Source: Hevea brasiliensis
Lineage: Eukaryota; Streptophyta; Magnoliopsida; Malpighiales; Euphorbiaceae
NCBI RefSeq assembly: GCF_030052815.1
Contig: NC_079510.1
Location: 30,333,823 to 30,397,822, forward strand
Direction: 5' to 3'
DNA: 64,000 nucleotides
A model generated the notes under the pieces. It had not been told where the DNA came from, did not search any database, and saw only the letters and a program-made list of their open reading frames with translations. Every line of letters starts with the position of its first letter. Positions within the stretch are counted from its first letter, which is position 1. Made by a program: the position numbers and the translations under genes. Below are positions 39,470 to 51,388 of the stretch, one piece after another.

Positions 39470-42021
39470 GACCCTCCAATCCATTTCATTCTTCTTCCTT
39501 AAAGTAGTTGGTCTTCCTTTAGACCTTTTCCGATTTGGGTCAGTTACCAGGATTGGATCTTTGTCTGTTGGCCAATCATCATGATGTCCAAGTGAATCAA
39601 ACTGTCACTCATAGCACTTAAGCGTTCGCTCCAATGTATAATAATTTGAAACATATTGCTCATAATTGATTGACATTGATTGGCATGCTACTATCACATG
39701 GGAACATGGAATACGTATCTCTTGAAACTTCCCGCATGTGCATATTCTCTCATTAAGTTTGACGACGTGCTTGTTCCCAGTTCTACCCTTCCAAACTTCA
39801 AATTCACTACAATCATGGTTAAATAACTGAACACTAAGTGAGTTTGCTTCATTTAAATTTTCACTCAAAATTTGATGACATGCCGGGGTTAAGTTGAAGC
39901 CCAACTGCAACTGTTCGTGGAAGGTCGTGTGGCATGTGTCAAAATATTGGACACACTAGAAAAATATTTTCTCTACCATTATAATTATTAGTAGTGGATG
40001 AATCCCCTTAAGCATTCCATTAACTGACTCAATGGTATTAGTTATAATGGAGCCATAACTTTTCCCTCCATCATGAGAATGTGTCCATTTTTCCAATGGT
40101 ATCTTTCTGGCCCATTCAAACGTATCTGGATGCTCACTCTTGATTGTGTCCATGGTGTCATAAATTTTTTTTTTTTTTTTGAATTTAGTGAGCTGTTAAT
40201 AAAAAAAATGTCAAATTTTGTATTAAGTCACAATGAAAATGCAATTAATGTTTGCAAAAATACTATTCTTTGGCAAAACTAACCTGCCTTTTGGAGAGCT
40301 TCTTTCATTTCAGGACTTTTAAACTTCATGTTATAATTGCTCAGTATGTGTCTTAAGAAGTATCCACCAATATTGCTGCATTGCTTTTTTTATGGCAATA
40401 TGCCTGTCTTATATAACACAAATATCAGAACGATCAGTCACAAACACCAGTAAACAAGATATGAACGAATCCCAATTCCTTGTGTTTTCACAATCAACTG
40501 TTGCCCATGCAATAGGGAAAATATGGTTATTGTCGTCCAGTCCCGTAGCACAAATAAACACTCTTTGTACTTTCCATATAAAAATGTTGAGTCTATGAAA
40601 ATAACTGATCGACAGTGCTTGAAACCTTCAATTGTTTGTTTGAATGCCCAAAACATTCTATCGAAAACTCGATAATCGGGTTTTAATTTATTATTAACAA
40701 ATAAAGGGTCATCTTCAATCAAGAATGAAGAATCAGGGTTGTGTTTGCACAAAGCAAGCATGAATTGATGCAATCTTGTAAAAGATTCCTTCCCACCACC
40801 TAATATCTTAACAACTGCATCATGTCTAGCCTTCCACATCTTCCGATAACGTGGCATATATCCAACCTTATCTTTGATTTCTGCTTGTAATGCAGATATC
40901 TTCACATTTGGTTATTCTCGTACAATTGCTAGGATGAAATCAGATATAAATCTGCTATGCAATTGCCTATGATCTTGTGAGATTAATGGATTAACATATG
41001 TATCGAGTAATTTTCCATATATCAGATCCTTCCTGATGAAACACATGCATTCTCTACTTACAATTGCTCTTTCTATATTTGCATCTTATAGCATACGTTT
41101 GCTCTTTGTCTCATCATAAGAAAACTTATGGTGCCTAAGTAGATGATATTCTTTGGCAGCTTTTTGGACAGCCTCTCTAGACAGAAATGTCATTCCAACT
41201 TCAAACTCATTCAATGGATCCCACATTGAACTATATTGCGGTTTTGACCATGGATCAACCATTAGCAATGAAAAATCTATTTCACAGTAAGGTGGAGGAT
41301 GGACAATAGGCATTATTGGGTTCGCAACATGAGTGTTATAGTATGAAGGAAAATTTACTACTAGCTCATTATCATGGTCAACATCCTGATTGAAGTCTGC
41401 CTCATTACTATTAATCCATTGTTCATCAGAATCCTCTTCATTATCACCATCATTGGGGCAATAATGACTATCAGAAGAGTTTGATTCATACACCCATCGA
41501 CGTTTACAAATATCTTCAGATTAATTGATAACCCCCAAAACTTTATCCTCAAACGTACTACTATCAATTTGAGATGATTGATAGCATACAACTGCCTTAT
41601 CACTTGCATCTAGGGAAGCATCTGCATCAGTAGTACTAGCATTTGATGGTCCCGCTTCATCAACAACATTTGTGGATGCATCCGGTCGAAAAATATCAGT
41701 ATATAATTCTATCGATGACATACCTCTAATTTCATCAATGAAATTAAACATAATATTTACATCATCATCGTTAGTCAAACCTATACAGTCCCATTTCACT
41801 GATTCATCTCCTTCAATGGGTTGTTTGAAAAAGATATTCGATATAAATTAACACCCAGCTTCAAGACCAATTACACGTACTATTTTCATAGCTAAAGTAC
41901 CGAAATCCATGCGTCTACCAATGGTAATGACTGTTGATGAACCCCCACAATAGTCATAGCCTTCACCATCAATAATAATTTCTCCATCCCAATATAAGGT
42001 AGCAAACGATGGAATTGACAT
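39470..42021 (-). pseudogene. MuDR-type MULE transposase (broken)
   Basis: The minus-strand start is the ATG at 42019-42021. An acidic N-terminal region is at 41086-41800 (MuDR-type, with WDPLNEFEVGMTF and FLSREAVQKAAKEYHL). The MULE DDE domain at about 40438-40905 includes YRKMWKARHDAV and VIFIDSTFLYGKYKE, the first catalytic Asp, near 40590. After decayed sequence, a segment at 39956-40153 (WARKIPLEKW, TNTIESVN) precedes a SWIM zinc finger C-T-C-x9-C-S-H at 39698-39742. A basic tail (KRSKGRPTTLRKK) then runs into the Gypsy-C insertion, and the last residues and stop lie at 27148-27183. Stops at 41521 (possibly a splice boundary), 41086, 40438 and 39956 break the frame. Some gaps may be introns. 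It would have bound and cut the MULE ends. Confidence 0.9.
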
Positions 42022-43780
42022 TTTTCTGATTAAATAAGAATCCTAGTTATTTGAATGACACATAAGAAAAATTATAATTAATAGTACTGACTAACTTTGT
42101 AAAAAAAAAAAAGGGAATTCGAATAAAGATCCAGTTTGGTTTAATAGTATAACTTGAAATTAGATAAACTGAACCGACTAAATATCAGGTTCGACTTAAG
42201 ATTAAAACTCTGAATTATTATAACCGATTGGGTTCATCACAAGTATTAGATTATTTTCATTCAACTTATTAAACTATTAAATTTTAATTCAACTCTGAAA
42301 ATTTTAAAAAAATCAAACCTAATGCCGATATGGTTTAATTCAGTTCAATTCGAATCGATCCGATTCGATTTAAGAATACAACTCGAAATTCTCTGAACCG
42401 GTAAGAAATTCTACAAGTACTCGGATAAACGGTCCGGTTCACCTCATATATTTAACTATATGCGTTGAAAAAATAATAATAAAATGAATCGAACCGATTT
42501 ATTTTTCTGGTTCGATTCATTTAATTAAAATTTAATATTACAACTCTGAATTCTCATAATCGATTGGGTTAACCACAAATATTCAATTATTTTAATTTCT
42601 TCTAGTTTTTTATTTTTATTTGAACTATCAACTTAATAATACAAATTTATATTATATATTCTCCACATTCTTTATTATAAAATATTATAAACACTATTTT
42701 GCTTGAAATTTTTCCTTCTTTCTATAGTTTTTACATTAAATATTTCTAATCTTCATATTCAACTACTATATTTTTTAAAAAAAAAATTTACATTTTAACT
42801 AATATAAACTTCATTTCGGCCATTTTGTTGTATTTATTAATTTTTTTAATTATATTAAGAATATAATATTATATTATCTCTTTTTTTCCATTCTTTAATA
42901 TAATATATTAAAAACTAAATTTCCTATTAATTTTTTTCTTTTTCCACTAACTTTTACAATTTTTCAAAGTGTATATATATATATTCCTTTGGAACCTTAA
43001 CCTATTACTATTTTTTTTTTAAATTAAACCACTATTTTAGATTAAACTAACTTTTCCTATTAAACTTAAATTTTTAATTTACATTAAATTTATTTTCTTC
43101 CATAATTAAACTTTTTATTAAGAATATAATATTATATTATCTCTTTCATTTCATTCTTTTATATAATATATTATAAACTAAATTTCCTATTCATTTTTTT
43201 TTCTTTTTTCACTAACTTTTATAATTTTCAACATACATATACATATATATATATATATATATATATTCCTTTGGAATCTTAACCTAGTATTAATATATTT
43301 TTTAATTAACTACTATATATATACTTTCTATAAATTTTTATATTTTCAATAAATTTCACCATTTATAAAAATATTATACTATTACTGATTTATATATATA
43401 TATTGTTAAAAATATTTCCTTTAATTTTTAAGATTATCTATAAACTAGTTAAAAATTACAAAGATAAATATATATTACACAAAAAAAATTCATTTGAAAA
43501 TATTAACAATAAATCACTCATTTTTTTTCTAATGTATGACAATATCACCCTACACTTGCAAAATATCACTCAAAAACTATATATTAACACATGCATGCAT
43601 ATTTAAACAAATATTTCATCAACTTTCTACAAACATAAATATATGAAACACTCAAACATTTAAATATATTACATATTTATTTTCTTAAGGAAGTAAAATA
43701 CATACCTATAAAAGTATAATATATCTTCAGAAATCACCATTTTCACCAAAGACAAGCACAATCTTTTTTCTCACTGATCC
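42022..43780. other. AT-rich MULE interior, no gene
   Basis: No coding signal. At 42130-42560 there are recurring gaaccga/tcggttc-like words. At 42851-43010 and 43115-43295 an approximately 165-bp AT-rich unit (attaagaatataatattata ... tattcctttggaa) is directly repeated. Confidence 0.6.
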
Positions 43781-43897
43781 ACCACTAGAGATTGTTTTCT
43801 GCTTCTTGGTCCACTGAGCACAAACTGGCTCCACCACCTGGTTCAACAAGCAGTTCCATGAGAAGGGAGAAGGGAGGGAATGACGGACAAGGGAGAA

Positions 43898-43975
43898 GAG
43901 AGGGACGAGAGAGTGCTGTAAATGAGAGGTACGAGAGAGTACTATAAATGAGAGGGATGAGAGAGTGTTGTAAAT
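43898..43975. repeat. Three tandem 26-bp units in the MULE
   Basis: Unit gagagggacgagagagtgctgtaaat-like, three copies in a row (43898, 43924, 43950), differing by a few bases. They lie in a purine-rich stretch close to the right end. Confidence 0.85.
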
Positions 43976-44179
43976 GAGAGCACTAGTTAAGGGGTTGCAG
44001 AGTTTTAAATTTACATAGTTTGGACACTAACATAAATCCCGTCCGGTGTGGAAAATGTGCCGGGACACCAATTAAAGAAGCGTCCGGTGTTCAAACTATT
44101 CCTCAAACTCACGTGCAGAGATTCGCTGCCACTTGATGGGCTAAACTTGATGGGGTTGACTTAATAGGGTTGCAGAGAT

Positions 44180-44414
44180 TCTCAACAAGCAGTCTGCACG
44201 CTATCAAGGATAACGTCCTGGCCATCTGCACACTGTCAAGAACAGCATCCTGAGTGTAGTTGCCTCTGCACGCTATCAAGGATAGCGTCCCAACTAAAGA
44301 CGCTATTTTGACTCGCATCTGGGTTTTCCACTCACTCCACTTTGATAATTTATGGATTTTGAACCCTTTTCCCATATTTTCCTTTCCATGGCACACTCGT
44401 ACGGTAAATACCCA
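44180..44414. repeat. Right terminal inverted repeat of the MULE with subterminal palindromes
   Basis: The outer 115 bp pair with the left end. Inside them, ctgcacgctatcaaggat(a/g)gcgtcc-like units occur at about 44195-44220 and 44265-44290, with a looser copy between. They share the acgcta/tagcgt core seen at the left end. Confidence 0.8.
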
Positions 44415-44423
44415 GTGCTATGA
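44415..44423. other. 9-bp target-site duplication of the MULE, right copy
   Basis: gtgctatga, identical to 21883-21891. Confidence 0.93.
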
Positions 44424-45265
44424 CTACCCAATTAGTTCTGAATTAATTTTTCAATTTATAAACTTTGATCATACATAACATACACTAAAATCTCTTCGTT
44501 ACAAAATCTCAAATCTAGCTAGAGTTATGGTTTCATGTTAAACTCTTGTGCTTAGAATTATATGTCCTTTTAATTCTAATTCTTAATTAATAAGACTTTC
44601 CTATCAAAAACTCTCTTCTGACTAAGTCTATCTATCCTGGCCAGGAACTTGAATTCATCAAGAACAATTAAATGGATATATGGTTTTATCCCTATTTACT
44701 TAGGATAACAGATACCATCTTGACTAACACCTATCTCTATGTATAACTAGTCAAAGCCAACACATGTCCATATACCCACATATAGTACAAGTATAAAAGC
44801 AGTATCAAATTCAAACCATCTATATACAAGATAACTTTGTTATCTTAGGTCAAGAGGTTATATGCACTGTTATAATCTAGATGAATTTGTATTGACAAGA
44901 GTAAACTCCATGTACAAGTCACCTTGTGTCACTAGTTTGGCCTACTTATCTTATAAGTGCTCACTATGTTTTTAATATGGTATGAGACTCACCATTCCAT
45001 CTCATTAGTATCTTATACTAATAATGAAAATAAACATAAGTGACAATCTATTTGGATAAGTCATGCCCAATGAAGTATCCTAGATTGTGAACCCAATTTA
45101 TAATGCTTGTACTAGAATATTCTGTTACTCACATTCTTAACAACTTAAGAATAGAATATCTAACAAGTCATTAAAGGATATTTCTCTACAACATTTAAAC
45201 CATTCAAGTATAATAGAAATTAATAATTACCATAAAATGAGAATAAATATTTACAACCCACAACA
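44424..45265 (-). repeat. 5' LTR of Copia-2, right part
   Basis: Continues the LTR broken by the MULE. The right end ccacaaca gives a minus-strand start TGTTGTGGG, a TG terminus as expected. No gene is present. The whole LTR would be about 2.0 kb. Confidence 0.75.
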
Positions 45266-45855
45266 TTTAGGCATTGCTCTAAGACATACTACTAACACGA
45301 CCTACAATATCTAGCTATCACTTAGCTAGACATTGCTTTTGTTGTGCATAAAGTGTCCTAGTTTTTACAAGGTCCACAAGAAACCACATTAGATTTTTGT
45401 CAAACGTATTCTACGTTACTTGAAGGAAACTCAATTATGGCCTCTACATATCCAAGTCCCCTCTTAATATCATTAATGTTTATCTAATGCTAACTGGGTA
45501 AGCAATGTTAACACTTGAGAGTCTTTTATTGGTTATACTATTTTTATGGGCACCAATCTTGTCTCATGGAGTACTAAACAACAACCTATAGTGACTAAAT
45601 CATCTAATGAAGCTAAATACAGGGCTATCAACATTACACCTACTAAGGTCATATGGCCCCAATCTCTCTTACAAGAAATTGGGCAATTATCTTCTACATC
45701 ACTCACTTTATGGTGTGATAATATTGGAGTTACCTATTTGACAGTGAATCCCATTTTTTATGCAAGAGCAAAACAAATTGAGGTTGACTTCCATTTTATA
45801 TGAGATAAAGTAGCCAAGAAAGAGCTTTAAGTCTATTTCATCTTTTCTAAAGATC
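45266..45855 (+). pseudogene. Copia-1 RNase H (degenerate)
   Basis: Picks up the Copia-1 protein where it stopped at 17012: LTRP box, KVSQFLQGP, then TYSTLLEGN. The clear RNase H signature follows in an open frame at 45546-45803 (NLVSWSTKQQPIVTKSSNEAKYR, LWCDNIGVTYL, ARAKQIEVDFHFI). Beyond a stop, DKVAKKEL and FSKD continue to 45855, where another insert begins. Confidence 0.92.
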
Positions 45856-47350
45856 TACTGATGTGCCCAAAGGAACACAAAAGATGAAGGACCATTTTAA
45901 AAGCAAACAATCAAAGAAGGATGAATTGGTCTAAGGTTAAATTAGGTTTATTTAATAATATTAAAGATTAAACTAAGGGTTTGGAAAGTTTTAACAAAGT
46001 TGCAAAAAGATTTAAAACTAAAGGTTTAATTAGGTAATTTGAGGTGAGATTTTAGATCACTAAGAAAACAATGGAATTTTTACCTGAAATTTACTATGGG
46101 GCCTATTTGGGATGTATCTAAGATGATTCAAAAGTTAGAATAAATTCTGGGCAAGTTTGATTAAGGTTCACTAAATCAACCCTGAAAATACATTTTAAAG
46201 AAAACTAGGGTTTGGATTTGAAGGTCACATTTCCAGAACTTAAAACAAGTTTTTTGGGGTGCTTTAAAAACATTTTTTATGAAAATAATGGTTAGGGAAA
46301 GATATGGGTAGAATGAAAAAGTTTGGTATTTTGGACTGAGTTAAGCGAATGGAATGGTTAAGAAAAGGAACCATAGAATTTGATGGAAAGAAAGGTACAA
46401 TAAACTAAAAATTAATGTGAAGTCTCTTTGGATGAGAATCGTTGCCACCAAGAACACAACAAGCATTTTGAACTTTAATACTTGATAAGTAACACACCAC
46501 AAAGAATGAAGAAAAACATAATTTGACACATTAGAATTGATAAGACTCAAGATTAACATGCCACTCCAAAGAGATAAGTGTAGGGATAAACAAGCTCAAA
46601 GCTTCTGATTGTATTAATCTCAAAATCAAGTTAAGTTTACATAATGTTTGTGACTATTATAGGCATTATAAGCAATCCTTCTCCTACTAGAAATATTAAT
46701 TAAAACAAGAAGTTGAAACTAAATAGGAAAACGTATAGTAATTAAAAGACATAAAGCAAATAGGAAATAAAGTAGGAGAGTAAGATCTTGATCTGATTGG
46801 ATTTTCTTTGGAGACACCCTCGTTGACTTGGTCAAATCCTTATAGAATAGGCATGAAATTACACATCAAAGTAAGAAAGAAGTCTCCCAAAGTAGGCAAC
46901 AACATCATGGATGAATTTGAAGAATGAGAATAACCTTTTTAAAGTCAACTTCTTCTTCTAAGTGCTTAGGATAAGTAGATAAGGATTCCCAATAAGTAGG
47001 CCACTAAATAGGCAAGTTGCTATTTTGTAGGAAACTATCCCCAAGCTAAAATAGGAATTAAAAAAATGTCACTTTTGGCTCTTTTAATCTTCGAGATGCT
47101 ATTTTAGTCATATTGGGCTTCCATGTGTTATTCCAAAGCCCCCAAAGTCATTTAAACATGGACCTCCTATTTGGGCCTATATTAGGTCTTATTTTCCTAA
47201 CTCTAATTAAGCTTAGATCAACACTACTTACACAGTCATATTCATGCATATTATGCAATTATCATGCACCTTCAAGTAATCATGCTTATGGCCATGGAAT
47301 TTAGAATTACCAATCAAGAAGTATGAACATGCCTTATGCTTATGCACATT
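45856..47350. mobile_element. Unclassified 1.5 kb insertion in the Copia-1 tail
   Basis: Removing 45856-47350 joins the Copia-1 coding text to KDQHVDLLTKA, the usual copia C-terminus (family: KDQLADxLTK), so this is an insertion. Three bases (atc) occur on both sides (45853-45855, 47351-47353). The ends share only a weak inverted word (gatgtgc / gcacatt). No transposase or LTR protein is recognisable inside. The 72-residue frame at 46341-46559 looks like chance. Confidence 0.7.
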
Positions 47351-47353
47351 ATC

Positions 47354-47438
47354 AACACGTCGACCTACTAACCAAGGCTGTGTCTGGATAGTCCGCAACT
47401 TACAATTTGATCCATTAATGGTTCGAATTGAGGGGCCA
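47354..47438 (+). pseudogene. Copia-1 pol C-terminus and polypurine tract
   Basis: HVDLLTKAVSG at 47357-47390, then non-coding sequence, then the purine run attgaggggcca just before the LTR at 47439. Confidence 0.8.
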
Positions 47439-47615
47439 TGTTAGAGTACTTCCTATATAGGAACTCCTACAAACACATTGTATCCTAGTTGTAACAGGAA
47501 GTTTAGTTCTCCTAAAACTCTATAGGAATATCCTATATAATTTAGGTGCTATTACTCAATAAATTTGGTAATAGTAATAAACTTTTTGCATTTAGTTGTT
47601 ATTACAATGTTGTAG
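47439..47615 (+). repeat. 3' LTR of Copia-1
   Basis: Starts tgttagagtact directly after the polypurine tract and includes tataggaat repeats and an aataaa polyadenylation-like signal at about 47558. The right boundary is an estimate: a CA terminus at about 47605-47615. The matching 5' LTR is not in the window. Confidence 0.65.
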
Positions 47616-50064
47616 CAATAGTTGGTGGCTAGCTAGCTTAAGAAATTTCAATATTGTCTCACTTTTTTATATGCAATTTATTTACTAATGAAAATTCACG
47701 TGGTATTATACTAATGGTGATTTTAGTTTGAGATATGCAACTGTGAAGGTAAAATTTAAATAAACTCCCTTATGTACATTATTCTAATACATCATATTGA
47801 AAATTGAGTATAATTTAGGTAAAACATTTGGTTTTGTAAGTAGCGTGTCACTTTGCCCTTGAATGCAAGTTTCAAAAGTGCCTTAAATTGTGGAAAGATG
47901 GTTTGCCAAAGATGCTCTTTAGAAGTAATGTTTATTGCTTAAGATGGATAATATTCCTGATATTTCCACTTTAAGTGCAAGCTTGGAACTTTCAGCAACT
48001 TATGTAAATGTTGAAAATGAAGACAATTTTTAATATTCATGTGTCAATAAAGTAATAGAGGAAGTTCTATGCTAAATTTTATCAATCGAGATGACGTAAT
48101 ATATGTGATAAATAGGATTGATTTAATGAAAAATGGTATCTGGTAATCATGGAGATAATGAATCATTTCATATGGACGATCTTGGTAATAAAATTACTTA
48201 CAAATTAATCTCATGTAAAATTAATTGTATTAAATATTTCACACTTTTTAATTTAGTAAATTGATAATTATTTTGACGAATATAATGTATTTGATCATTG
48301 TTATTTATGTATACCAATATTTCATCGATTTAAAAATTTTCAAAACTAAAAAGGGCATATAAATATTGTATAGGAATAAAAATAAATTGTTAATAGTTAT
48401 ATGCCCTTTTTAGTCATTGTCTATAACAATATTTTCAAATAGCAATTTAAACCAAACACATAACAAACAACTTTTTGGCTTAATAATAGCTTTTAATTTT
48501 ATTACTAAATAGATAATTAAATTGATTTTTTTAAAGGAAGAGTTACTATTTAATCTCTCTTTTAATGAAATTTAATGAAATTATTAGATTTGTGACTCAA
48601 AATTCTAATAAGATTTGGAGAGGCCATTTCCTAATTAATTAGAGTGGGAAAAATATTTATTAATTAGATGGATAATTATTTCCTATATTAGATAGATCTC
48701 TTGCCTCGTAAATTGAGTTAGATTCCTAATTATATTAGGATTGAGGGAGCTAACATTATAAATAGAAGTATCGTAGAAAGTCCATTTAGCTTTCCCCATT
48801 GTTGAGACTGGCTTTTGGCATTATAGATTGAAATCTCATAGAGGGGAAGAGACCAAAGATGAACAAAGAATATAGAACTCAAGATGAAGGAATCCTTGTC
48901 CATTGGTGAGAGATTTTTGCCCATATATTTGAAAACACCCATTCTAATGCATAATTTAGTTAAAGTAGTAAATATATTGGGCTATATCTAGGAGAGACTA
49001 AGAGGGACTAACTAATGTATTTACTAAAAGCTGTTATATAGTGAGGGTTATTTTGGGTATAATTGGGATAATGTGTAGTTAGCTTTGAGATTGTTAGTGT
49101 AAGATTTATTTATTGATAGTAAAAAATGGTATGTCTGTGGATTAACTCTATGTAGAGAGGGTGAACCACATAAATATTGTGTGTTTGCTTTATTATTATT
49201 ATTATTTTTTTGTAGCATATGTGCTTCTGCAATGCTTAATAAAAATTAACTATTTTGTCGTCCTATTTTTAAAAGTACATTATTTAGCCTATATATTAAT
49301 GTTCTGTTAACTATTTAGTCCCTTTGATCATTTTAGACGTTATTTTGAATTGCAGTTTATAGGCCTTTATAGTGCATGATAGAAACTAACTACTTAGTCC
49401 TCTTATTTTGAAAAATATATTATTTAGTCTCTATATGTTTGTTTCATTTACCATTTAGTCCCTCTAATTATTATAAGTGTTAGTTTGAATTTTCTTCGAT
49501 CCCCGCAATTTGAAAACACAATTATATAATCCCTATTTTTTCTAAGCTTTGAACTAGTTAGTCCTTTATTTTTTAAGTCTTGAACTATTTAATCATTGTA
49601 ACAATAATTTCTCTCTCTTTTGACTGCATTGACTAACAAAAAACTTAATTTAAATAGATAAATGGACTTAAGAGTAGACAAACAAAAAAAGGGAGCTAAA
49701 TAAAGTATTTTTCAAAATAAAATGAATAAATGGTAATTTTTTTCTTTTTAAAACAGTAATTTTATAGTTACGTTTATGGTCTTAAAACAACAACAGCAAT
49801 CCAAACAGACTTTAAGTCAAGTGGCTTATATATATATATATAATTAAAATTGAGTTAAAATTGATTACTTTTTTTTATTCATGACCTTATTGTAATAAGG
49901 ACGTTTGATGTGAGAGAATGAACAAAACATTCATCTGAACTCTTTTTGCTAAAAATCATAGGAGTTCTATCCTTCATTTCTATTGCTCAACTTTCCCATA
50001 AATAGGCACAAAGTCTAAGACCAAAATTGCTTGGTTTGTTTTTACTTTTTTTTTTAGTTTTTAC

Positions 50065-50068
<4 letters not shown>
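47616..50068. other. Non-coding stretch without a recognisable gene
   Basis: AT-rich, no supported gene. At 49245-49620 the phrase (t)atttagtcc(c/t) recurs about five times among AT-rich sequence, as in many dispersed plant repeats. No boundaries were found. Confidence 0.5.
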
Positions 50069-50100
<32 letters not shown>

Positions 50101-50101
50101 G
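50069..50101. repeat. (TTA)11 microsatellite
   Basis: Perfect trinucleotide run. A shorter (AATA)6 run lies at 50213-50236. Confidence 0.95.
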
Positions 50102-50697
50102 TATTATTGAGATTGCTTTGATCTTTCTCTAAATACTTTGGTACCTTTGGAATTTCATATTCAAATAATGGCAATATAAATTTGACTTTCTAATGGGACA
50201 TCAATTATTTACAATAAATAAATAAATAAATAAATATATAATGTATTAATGAGTCTGAATTTAATGATATTTAAATTATTTATAAAATCTTAGATTTGAG
50301 TTTAGGTTAAAAAAATAATAAATTACAATCTTTAGTTTGTCAAGAGTCTCTATTTTTTAAAAAAAAATAATTAAAATATTTTTATATTTTATAAAATTAA
50401 ACTCTTTAATTTTTTTTATCAAAGAAAACATTTTAACTTTGAATAGTTTCACTATTTAATTTCTATAATTTTAATTATACATACTGTTATTATAATTTTA
50501 ATTATTCATACTATTTAATCCTTTTGATTATAGTTAATTTCATTGATATAAATTTAGTAAAACGATTAAAGAATTTGATTTTTCAAAATTTAGATATTTT
50601 AATTAAATTTTAAAATAATAAGAATTAATAATTAATTTTGATAAATTATAAATAATAATTTATAAAAAAAATTACAATTTCAGGTGTGATTAATAGA

Positions 50698-50710
50698 TGC
50701 CACGTGTGGC
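50698..50710. promoter_or_regulatory. G-box / ABRE-like site (distal)
   Basis: gcCACGTGtggc, a canonical CACGTG core, about 690 bp upstream of the TATA box at 51389. A second ABRE-like site GACGTGGC lies at 51189-51196, about 200 bp upstream of that TATA box. Such sites bind bZIP/bHLH factors in ABA, light or stress responses. Function here is inferred. Confidence 0.45.
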
Positions 50711-51388
50711 ATAGTTTTGCCTACTTAACAAATGTTTGTTCACCACGTTTATGTTTCCACGATCCATATCTTACCTCTTTGTCGCTTTCGTTACTCCCAA
50801 AAAAAAATAAATAAATGTAAATCCAAGCCAACCCTTCTAACCTTTAGGAAAGCCAAAAACAAATTTGACTCAAAAACCTCAACATCACGCCCAAATCTCA
50901 TGCCACTTGTTCCCAAAAATCCTTCTACACCCACAACTCATCTTCATATCTGCCACCTGGATGCCACTTCCTCCAAAAGTATCAATTAAAAATGCCCTGC
51001 AAGCCCAATTATAATGTACTCGATTACTCCAAATTTATCATGCATGCAACAGATTTTTTGAAATAGACACACACCCAATACTTGAATTCCAGATATTACT
51101 CTATTGCTTGAATTATGAATCCAAGTAAACAAAAAAAAGTAAACAAAAATCTCCCTCTCTCTAGGAAATCTCTTTCAAGATCCATTGTGACGTGGCATTC
51201 AATTATGGGCTCTAATCTTGCTGCTAACTAAACGGCAACGGTTTTCTACCTTAGACTAGTCTCCGAAGCCAAGAGTTTGCCATTCACCACATGTCCTTTC
51301 ACTCAAAACGTGATGCCCCTCATTTTCCTCACTGTCCTGCCACCTGTCATTCATCCACGTTCCCTATGCACCGTTTTTGCCTTCATCA

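Larger units (their letters stand above)
21892..44414 (-). mobile_element. Mutator-like element carrying transposase and a plant-mobile-domain gene
   Basis: Bounded by an exact 9-bp duplication. The ends are long, imperfect inverted repeats: gagctttttaccatac at left matches tgggtatttaccgtac read inward from the right, and the similarity runs more than 100 bp to a shared tcaaaatagcgt. Both genes inside point left: a MuDR-type transposase (42021 to 39470, finishing at 27148 past the nested Gypsy-C) and a PMD gene (25972 to about 23427). Without Gypsy-C the element is about 10.2 kb. All its genes are broken. It sits in the 5' LTR of Copia-2. Confidence 0.9.
17013..45265 (-). mobile_element. Copia-2: gag-only Ty1/copia element interrupted by a MULE
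   Basis: Minus-strand copia element inserted in the Copia-1 reverse transcriptase/RNase H. The 4 bases ttta flank it on both sides (17009-17012 and 45266-45269), and removing it rejoins the Copia-1 box at gcagccttta/ggcattgc. Its 5' LTR (right side) begins TGTTGTGGG on the minus strand at 45265. It has a leader, a decayed gag, no pol, and a 3' LTR on the left lacking its outer part. A 22.5 kb MULE with a nested gypsy lies inside its 5' LTR; without that it would be only about 5.7 kb. Confidence 0.8.

Noticed and set aside
43898..43975. CRISPR-like short repeats
   Set aside because: Three contiguous 26-bp units without spacers in a plant transposon are a simple tandem repeat.
45856..47350. 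Helitron identity for the 1.5 kb insert (it could be read as starting TC at an A/T target)
   Set aside because: The right end lacks a CTRR terminus with a preceding hairpin, and no Rep/helicase is present.
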